Origin: Methanothrix sp.
GTDB lineage: Archaea > Halobacteriota > Methanosarcinia > Methanotrichales > Methanotrichaceae
Length of the DNA stretch: 11,489 nt
Assembly (NCBI GenBank): GCA_028679775.1
Contig: JAJRAX010000138.1
Coordinates: 1-11,489, forward strand
Reading direction: 5' to 3'
The translations under genes and the position numbers were made by a program. The notes beneath the pieces are model-generated. The model made no database searches. It was not told the DNA's origin and saw only the letters and a list, made by a program, of their open reading frames with translations. This document shows positions 7,248-11,489 of this stretch, piece after piece (the stretch's first letter is position 1; each line of letters opens with the position of its first letter).

Positions 7248-8084
7248 ATTTGAATCTTGCTGTATATCCTGATCGATATCCAGGCTCAGATCGATCCATC
7301 TCGCGTCTCTGGTGAGGGCTCCAAGCGATATCACATCCACGCCGCTTTCGGCATACTCCTGGATGTTTTGGGGCGTGATTCCTCCGGATGCTTCCAGGAT
7401 CACCCGGTCTCGCAGTCCGGCTTCCCGGAGAAGTCCAACACCTCTGGCGATCATCTGCGGGGTCATGTTGTCAAACATGATGATATCGGCCCCGCCTCGC
7501 GCCGCCCGGAGCATGTCATCGAGGCTCTCCACCTCCACCTCAATCTTCTTTGTGAAGCTAGCCCGCTCCTTTGCGAGCAGCAGACATTCCTCCAGGCCCG
7601 AAATCGCAATGTGGTTATCCTTGATAAGAATGGCATCGGAAAGATTAAACCTGTGTGTGTCGCCGCCACCCAAAAACACGGCCTTCTTCTCGAAGGCTCG
7701 AAAGCCTGGTGTGGTCTTCCTGGTCGCAGCAATGCGCACGTGCCCGCCTGCAGAGAGGACGCACTCGCGTGTTCGGGTGGAAATCCCGCTCATCCGGGCC
7801 AGAAAGTTGAGGGCCAACCTTTCCGATTGCAGTATGGACCTGGCGCTTCCTCGGATGGCTATGACCTGGCTCCTGGCTGACACAAACTCGCCGTCATCGT
7901 ATAGTGGCGTGGCCTTCAGGCCGAAATAGGCAAAGATCTCCAGTGCCTCAGAGATTCCGGAGATGATGCAGTCCTCTTTGGAAATGATGACTGCCTCGAC
8001 ATCGATCTCGGGCACAAGGCGGCTGGAATCATCCCACTCGCCCAGATCCTCGCCCACAAATCGCTCTAACTCTGAGGGTAGCAT
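7242..8084 (-). CDS. nadC: Nicotinate-nucleotide pyrophosphorylase (quinolinate phosphoribosyltransferase)
   Basis: The protein has 280 residues, normal for the family. It converts quinolinate and PRPP to nicotinate mononucleotide, CO2 and pyrophosphate, the last step of de novo NAD ring synthesis, in the cytoplasm. Visible motifs are ERLALNFLARMSGIST (88-103), ATRKTTPGFR (120-129), GGGDTHRFNLSDAILIKDNH (139-158), IEVEVES (181-187), IMFDNM (202-207) and EASGGIT (231-237). These carry the Arg, Lys, His, Glu and Asp residues that bind the two substrates. The reading frame is open to 8201, but the start at 8084 (MLPSELERFV) matches homologues, and the extra 39 residues would overlap nadX. A TATA box at 8110-8118 puts the transcript start a few bases upstream, so the mRNA is probably almost leaderless. 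nadX is divergent and 40 bases away; nadA is not in the window. The tail DIDQDIQQDSNR is unusual and acidic. Confidence 0.95.
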   Translation of the reverse strand: MLPSELERFVGEDLGEWDDSSRLVPEIDVEAVIISKEDCIISGISEALEIFAYFGLKATPLYDDGEFVSARSQVIAIRGSARSILQSERLALNFLARMSGISTRTRECVLSAGGHVRIAATRKTTPGFRAFEKKAVFLGGGDTHRFNLSDAILIKDNHIAISGLEECLLLAKERASFTKKIEVEVESLDDMLRAARGGADIIMFDNMTPQMIARGVGLLREAGLRDRVILEASGGITPQNIQEYAESGVDVISLGALTRDARWIDLSLDIDQDIQQDSNR

Positions 8085-8109
8085 ACCGCAAAGGTTTTGA
8101 TGTCCAATT

Positions 8110-8118
8110 GATTTATAG
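8110..8118 (-). promoter_or_regulatory. TATA box for nadC
   Basis: The minus strand reads CTATAAATC, centred about 30 bases upstream of the nadC ATG. It predicts a start site near 8088 and a nearly leaderless transcript. It lies 7-15 bases before the nadX ATG, so initiation of the two genes may interfere. Confidence 0.55.
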
Positions 8119-8124
8119 CCTCCG

Positions 8125-8937
8125 ATGCCTATCAAGATCGGACTTGTTGGGTGCGGCGCCATTGGAGCCGAGATTGCCAAAGCAGTAGACCGTGGTGCCA
8201 TAGAGGCGAGTTTAGTTGCAGTTTGCGATCATAATCCGGCGACGGCCGTGGCGCTGATCGATAGCCTGGAGCATAAGCCGGTCAAGGCCCGGTTGGATGA
8301 GCTGGTGAGTCTCTCCGACCTGGTAGTGGAGGCGGCCAGCCAAAGGGCTGTTCCTGCGGTTGCCGCGGCAACTCTGACCAAAGGAAAGCGGCTGATGATC
8401 ATGAGCGTGGGTGCCCTCGCGGACAGGGAACTCTTCGCCTCGGTAAAACGTCTGGCCAAAGAGCACGGCTCGATGGTCTATCTTCCATCCGGCGCCATCG
8501 CGGGCCTTGACGGGCTGAAGTCGGCGAGCATCGGCACCATCAGCAAGGTGACTCTCACCACTACCAAGAATCCCAAGGGGCTGGTCGGCGCGCCTTACAT
8601 CACAGAAAAGAAGATCGACCTGAATTCGCTCACCGGGCCGACGTTGATCTTTGAGGGAAACGCGCTGGAGGCAGTCAAGGCCTTCCCGGCAAATGTCAAC
8701 GTAGCTGCCACCCTCTTCTTGGCGACAGAAGGGAGTGAGGTAAGGGTGAATGTGGTGGCAGACCCCGGCATTCACGTCAACCGGCACGAGATTGAGGTGG
8801 AGGGTGACTTTGGTCGGATCTCAACCAAGGTGGAGAACGTGCCATCCCCCAAGAACCCCAAGACCAGTTATCTGGCGGCGCTCTCGGCCATTGCCACGCT
8901 GCGCTCCATAGTCGAGCCGGTGAAGATAGGAACTTGA
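8125..8937 (+). CDS. nadX: L-aspartate dehydrogenase
   Basis: The protein has 270 residues, close to the family length. It oxidises L-aspartate to iminoaspartate with NAD(P)+, supplying NadA, the quinolinate synthase; it replaces the flavoenzyme NadB in many archaea. The Rossmann motif GCGAIG (9-14) opens the dinucleotide-binding domain. The family signatures SGAIAGLDGLKSA (122-134), PANVNVAATL (188-197) and NRHEIEVEGDFG (219-230) follow; H221 matches the proposed catalytic histidine. The ATG at 8125 begins directly with the first beta strand, as expected. No clear RBS precedes it, so the mRNA may be leaderless or weakly initiated, and I found no convincing plus-strand TATA box. It is divergent from nadC, which implies coordinated NAD supply. 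Confidence 0.92.
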   Translation: MPIKIGLVGCGAIGAEIAKAVDRGAIEASLVAVCDHNPATAVALIDSLEHKPVKARLDELVSLSDLVVEAASQRAVPAVAAATLTKGKRLMIMSVGALADRELFASVKRLAKEHGSMVYLPSGAIAGLDGLKSASIGTISKVTLTTTKNPKGLVGAPYITEKKIDLNSLTGPTLIFEGNALEAVKAFPANVNVAATLFLATEGSEVRVNVVADPGIHVNRHEIEVEGDFGRISTKVENVPSPKNPKTSYLAALSAIATLRSIVEPVKIGT

Positions 8938-9164
8938 GCTAAAGAAATGCCTGCGATCAGTCAACCTCTAATTTGACCCAACTCTATTTTCAAATTTTTG
9001 CGATAATATCTTTTGATAGCTATTCTTAGCGCATATCGACACCTTTCGAGAATGGCTTTTTCGACGCATCCGATTTTATAGGTTACATGAGCAATCGCAA
9101 TGTATTTATTCGTTGAATGTCGTAGTTTGTTGCCAATGGCATGGTGGGTGTCAGGACAAAAACA

Positions 9165-9177
9165 ATAAAAATAATAC
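9165..9177 (+). promoter_or_regulatory. Candidate TATA box for the histidine kinase
   Basis: The A/T-only stretch AATAAAAATAATA predicts a start site near 9195. That lies inside the codons following the ATG at 9191, which favours the downstream ATG at 9233 as the true start, with a leader of about 38 bases. Confidence 0.4.
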
Positions 9178-9217
9178 TTTCGTAATGTAAATGTTGCCTT
9201 GGAGGCAAGTCCTGTGT

Positions 9218-9223
9218 GGGGGT
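9218..9223 (+). promoter_or_regulatory. RBS candidate that decides the kinase start
   Basis: GGGGGT lies nine bases before the ATG at 9233 and is an imperfect GGAGGT. No comparable site precedes the ATG at 9191. Confidence 0.4.
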
Positions 9224-9232
9224 CTGAGTGGG

Positions 9233-10096
9233 ATGAACAATATACCTGGATTAGCGTTAGCTTTAGTGGATAATGCAAGTCGAAAGGAAGATCTGTCGGG
9301 ATCAAGTGATGCGTTGAGATCAAACGGCGACTGTTATGATCTCAATAGGCTCAAGGCGATGTTTATGGCCAATATGAGCCATGAGCTTCGAACGCCACTC
9401 AATGCCATCATAGGCATCTCCAGTCTGTTGCAGTTGGAGGAGGACCTTAATTCTGAGCAGAAGGACCTCGTTGAGATCATCAGGAATAGCGGAGAGGAGC
9501 TGCTGGCCCTCGTCGAAAATGTTCTTGATTTTTCCGGAATTGAATCAGGAATTGTCCGACTTGATGCCAAGCCCTTTGATTTATGCAACTGCATTAGATC
9601 TGCTATTATGATGCACTCATCTGCGGCGTCTGCAAAAGGTTTACATCTGGTTTGCCAAATAGATGATGATATCCCAGCAATCGTTGTAGGCGATCGGAGA
9701 CGGCTCGAACAGATCCTTCGAAGTCTGCTTGAAAATGCAATCAAGTTCACAGATTACGGCGAGGTTGCGGTTCATGTCTCTTCCGGAAACGACGGTTTGA
9801 TTCATTTTGCGGTCAAGGATACCGGCATTGGCATTCCAATCGATAGGAGAGATTGTCTCTTTCAGTCCTTTTGCCAGGTGGATGATTCTCTGACCCGCAA
9901 ATATCACGGGATTGGACTTGGGTTGGCAATGAGCAGCAGGCTGGTTGAACTCATGGGCGGTCAAATCTGGGCGGAGAGCCAGGAAGGATACGGATCTACC
10001 TTCCATTTTACAATCAATGCCAATTTCATTCCTCGACAGTATCTGCTTTCTGCCGTCATGCATGAGATCACGGAGAACGATGGTCGCATTGCATAG
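9233..10096 (+). CDS. Soluble sensor-less histidine kinase (HisKA plus HATPase_c)
   Basis: The protein has 287 residues from the ATG at 9233 (301 from 9191). After about 40 residues without a recognisable domain comes the HisKA H-box MANMSHELRTPLNAIIG (45-61; H50 is the phospho-acceptor), then the ATPase domain: N-box LLENAIKFT (165-173; N168), G1 DTGIGIP (196-202), F-box LFQSFCQVDD (209-218) and G2 HGIGLGLAMS (225-234). The kinase core is complete, so it should autophosphorylate and pass phosphate to a response regulator. There is no TM, PAS, GAF or receiver domain. It may be regulated by a separate sensor, or its short N-terminus may bind a partner. No response regulator is in the window. 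A tail of about 25 residues follows the ATPase domain. Its base composition looks lower in GC than its neighbours, which could reflect transfer. Confidence 0.85.
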   Translation: MNNIPGLALALVDNASRKEDLSGSSDALRSNGDCYDLNRLKAMFMANMSHELRTPLNAIIGISSLLQLEEDLNSEQKDLVEIIRNSGEELLALVENVLDFSGIESGIVRLDAKPFDLCNCIRSAIMMHSSAASAKGLHLVCQIDDDIPAIVVGDRRRLEQILRSLLENAIKFTDYGEVAVHVSSGNDGLIHFAVKDTGIGIPIDRRDCLFQSFCQVDDSLTRKYHGIGLGLAMSSRLVELMGGQIWAESQEGYGSTFHFTINANFIPRQYLLSAVMHEITENDGRIA

Positions 10097-10110
10097 AAAT
10101 GCATAGACAG

Positions 10111-11232
10111 TCAAAATACATCATAAATTCCATTTATATTCTCTTTAAGTCCCTGCAGCGAGCGATCCAGCTCGGCTGTGATCCTCTTTTTGGTCTCGTT
10201 ACCCACCTTAATATCAATATCGGGTGGCGACAGGGGCTCGCGACCAACCAGGTTCATGAAGAACTCCACCCAGTAGGGCGGCAGGTATTCGTGCGGCTTC
10301 TCGTTTCTCATGAGATGCAGCACAGATGACCAAGCGACAGGCACCACCTCCATGTTGTAGCCGCCTCCGCCCAAAGCCAGAAGCCTGCCGTTGGCATATT
10401 TTCCCGTCAGATCGATGATGCGAGCCACCAGTTGGGTATAGCCCGAAAGAGTCATGTTTAGCGATGTAAGAGGATCTGAGTAGTGGGTGTCCACCCCCAA
10501 TTGAGCGACCACTGCCTGAGGCTCAAACCAATCAAAGAGCCTGGGCACAATCTCCTCAAAGGCCCTGCTGTATTCCTCGTCTCCTGAGTACATGGGCATT
10601 GGCACATTGGCGGAGTAGCCTATGCCTGGGCCTGAGCCGATCTCATCTACGAAGCCGGTGCCTGGAAAAAGGTACAGCCCCGACTCGTGCATGGAGATGG
10701 TGAGAACATCGGGGTCTTCGTAGAAGATCTGCTGCACTCCGTCGCCGTGGTGGCCATCGATATCGATGTATAGAACCCGTTCAAACCGCTCCTTGAGAAC
10801 TGAGATGGCGAGAGCAGGATCGTCGAATACGCAAAAGCCCGATGCGTTGCTCGGCATGGCATGATGCAGGCCTCCGCCGATGTTAAAGGCCATGCCGTCC
10901 TCGACAACGATACGCCGCGCCGCATCGATGCTGCCACCGGCCAGGAGGCGCGATGCCTCGTAGATGCCCGGAAATACTGGTGTGTCATCGCTTCCGAGAC
11001 CAAAGGCCAGATCAGTCTCTTCTGCCTGGACTGCTGCTATGTACTCGACGGTGTGCACCCTCTCTAAATCCGCCTCACTTGCTGGCTGTGGCTCGATCTT
11101 GCAGGTACGCTCGTCGATTGAGCCCTCCTCTTCCATGAGCCTGTAGGCGAGCATAAGGCGAGCTGGGTTGAAGGGATGCTCCGGGCCGAAGTTATAGGCC
11201 TGGAAACTGTCGCTGTAATAGAGATGGATCAT
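10111..11232 (-). CDS. Class-I HDAC-family (AcuC-like) zinc deacetylase
   Basis: The protein has 373 residues, the usual length for AcuC/class-I HDACs. The active site is complete: the catalytic pair H123/H124 in GGGLHHAM, zinc ligands D159 and H161 in IDIDGHHGDG, the third ligand D248 in LGVDTHYSDPL, and the transition-state tyrosine Y292 in LGGGGYNM. D157 and D164 match the second-shell aspartates. It should remove acetyl groups from acyl-lysine in protein, or possibly from a small amine, in the cytoplasm. In Bacillus, AcuC deacetylates acetyl-CoA synthetase; in archaea histones, Alba or metabolic enzymes are possible substrates. It starts three bases after the stop of the zinc-ribbon gene and is probably cotranscribed with it. 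It converges on the kinase gene across 14 bases. The substrate cannot be told from sequence. Confidence 0.93.
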   Translation of the reverse strand: MIHLYYSDSFQAYNFGPEHPFNPARLMLAYRLMEEEGSIDERTCKIEPQPASEADLERVHTVEYIAAVQAEETDLAFGLGSDDTPVFPGIYEASRLLAGGSIDAARRIVVEDGMAFNIGGGLHHAMPSNASGFCVFDDPALAISVLKERFERVLYIDIDGHHGDGVQQIFYEDPDVLTISMHESGLYLFPGTGFVDEIGSGPGIGYSANVPMPMYSGDEEYSRAFEEIVPRLFDWFEPQAVVAQLGVDTHYSDPLTSLNMTLSGYTQLVARIIDLTGKYANGRLLALGGGGYNMEVVPVAWSSVLHLMRNEKPHEYLPPYWVEFFMNLVGREPLSPPDIDIKVGNETKKRITAELDRSLQGLKENINGIYDVF

Positions 11233-11235
11233 GGT

Positions 11236-11433
11236 CTATTTGTAGCCCTTTTCCACCAAGCCGTCGCTCCAGTAGTTGTCACATCTCTTGCAGTAGAAGA
11301 TGGTCTCGATTATTATCTTCTTCCAGTTATCTGCATCCAACGCCCGCCTCAGTTCCTTCTGCTCGCACTCGTTGCCGCATTTGGGGCAGAATGGCACATA
11401 GTGCTCTAAGACTGCCTGGTCATCATCTGCCAT
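11236..11433 (-). CDS. Small zinc-ribbon protein
   Basis: The protein has 65 residues. Two CxxC knuckles, CPKC at 16-19 and CKRC at 48-51, with 28 residues between, form a classic zinc ribbon; C23 is an extra cysteine. The region between is charged and probably helical (ELRRALDADNWKKII), and the second knuckle ends in DNYWSDG. The start is supported by GAGGT at 11439-11443, seven bases before the ATG on the minus strand. It lies three bases upstream of the deacetylase gene, so it is probably cotranscribed and may bind nucleic acid or the deacetylase. I do not recognise a named family; transcription-factor-like and rubrerythrin-like ribbons were considered. No function can be given with confidence. 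Confidence 0.75.
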   Translation of the reverse strand: MADDDQAVLEHYVPFCPKCGNECEQKELRRALDADNWKKIIIETIFYCKRCDNYWSDGLVEKGYK

Positions 11434-11452
11434 GATTATACCTCATCTTTTT

Positions 11453-11481
11453 AGCTGTCCGGGCCGGGCAAAAAAGCTGTC
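11453..11481. repeat. Direct repeat AGCTGTC spaced 22 bases, upstream of the zinc-ribbon/HDAC operon
   Basis: AGCTGTC occurs at 11453-11459 and again at 11475-11481, with a GC-rich segment (CGGGCCGGG) between. The 22-base offset is about two helical turns, so both copies face the same side of DNA. They lie 20-48 bases upstream of the zinc-ribbon ATG, where a regulator could act. Regulator binding is inference; the window ends too soon to see more copies. Confidence 0.35.
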
Positions 11482-11489
11482 GGTTTCAA

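Larger units (their letters stand above)
8938..9232. other. AT-rich intergenic region between nadX and the histidine kinase
   Basis: About 295 bases with no convincing gene and visibly more AT than its flanks. It holds T-runs at 8987-8990 and 8995-8999 that could terminate nadX, a small hairpin TATC-TTTT-GATA near 9006-9017, the kinase promoter candidate at 9165-9177, and a small inverted repeat at 9194-9208 (TTGCC-N5-GGCAA) in the likely 5' leader. A minus-strand open frame crosses it, but its composition and its overlap with the kinase argue against a real protein. Confidence 0.5.

Noticed and set aside
7257..7929. Two long plus-strand frames (about 205 codons each) opposite nadC
   Set aside because: They are shadows of nadC caused by its codon bias. 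Both lie wholly over a clearly conserved enzyme and have no domain motifs.
8085..8201. Longer nadC with 39 extra N-terminal residues
   Set aside because: The extension overlaps nadX head-on and is not family-like; MLPSELERFV is the normal NadC start and the TATA box at 8110-8118 lies inside the extension.
8212..8787. 191-codon minus-strand frame opposite nadX
   Set aside because: It is a shadow of nadX without RBS, promoter or recognisable motifs.
9191..9232. Earlier kinase start at 9191
   Set aside because: There is no RBS, and the predicted transcript start near 9195 lies downstream of this ATG. It remains possible but less likely than 9233.
8961..9323. Minus-strand open frame of 120 codons across the nadX-kinase gap
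   Set aside because: It begins inside the kinase gene, has no RBS, shows an unusual composition rich in Tyr, His, Cys and Lys, and has no recognisable domain. It is likely chance in an AT-rich stretch.
1..11489. Mobile elements, CRISPR arrays, tRNA or rRNA genes, phage or defence systems
   Set aside because: I looked for repeated spacers, terminal inverted repeats, transposase or integrase motifs, clover-leaf signatures and defence-type effector domains and found none that hold up. The VWA pair could be imagined as a defence module but lacks any nuclease, ATPase or other effector.

Overview
The window looks like a chromosomal segment of a methanogenic archaeon of the order Methanosarcinales, most likely a Methanothrix (Methanosaeta)-like organism. 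This placement is inferred from the proteins, not from a marker gene: a zinc-finger-bearing SUI1/aIF1, a divergent tubulin/FtsZ of a type I associate with Methanosarcinales, a BatA-like plus large VWA pair, a CARDB surface protein, an AcuC-type deacetylase, and an N-terminal Fe-S domain like that of the CODH/ACS gamma subunit. TATA-like boxes and GGAGG-type ribosome binding sites fit an archaeon. There are no rRNA or tRNA genes, CRISPR arrays, insertion sequences or phage genes. It reads as ordinary chromosome with some poorly characterised archaeal families.

Layout. (1) Bases 1-146, minus: the first 48 codons of an Fe-S protein. (2) Bases 253-4352, plus: a two-gene operon with a 4-base ATGA overlap, coding for two membrane-anchored proteins with extracytoplasmic von Willebrand A domains. 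(3) Bases 4424-4732, plus: translation initiation factor aIF1/SUI1. (4) Bases 4792-5901, minus: a tubulin/FtsZ-superfamily GTPase. (5) Bases 6000-7211, minus: a secreted, C-terminally anchored CARDB-like surface protein. (6) Bases 7242-8084 minus and 8125-8937 plus: nadC and nadX, divergent across 40 bases, covering two of the three steps from aspartate to nicotinate mononucleotide. (7) Bases 8938-9232: an AT-rich gap holding a promoter. (8) Bases 9233-10096, plus: a small soluble histidine kinase with no visible sensor domain. (9) Bases 10111-11433, minus: a zinc-ribbon protein followed after 3 bases by a class-I HDAC/AcuC-type deacetylase.

How the genes may work together. The NAD pair is a clear pathway link. 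The VWA pair has matched topology and translational coupling and is probably a cell-surface complex. The zinc-ribbon/HDAC pair is probably one transcription unit. An attractive but unproven idea is that the deacetylase controls acetyl-CoA synthetase, as AcuC does in Bacillus, which would matter in an acetate-dependent methanogen. The kinase and the tubulin homologue have no obvious partner here. The points most worth checking are the tubulin-like protein with a eukaryote-like GQCGN loop and an altered signature loop, a palindrome abutting its TATA box, the VWA surface pair without a nearby MoxR ATPase, and the zinc-ribbon/deacetylase pair.
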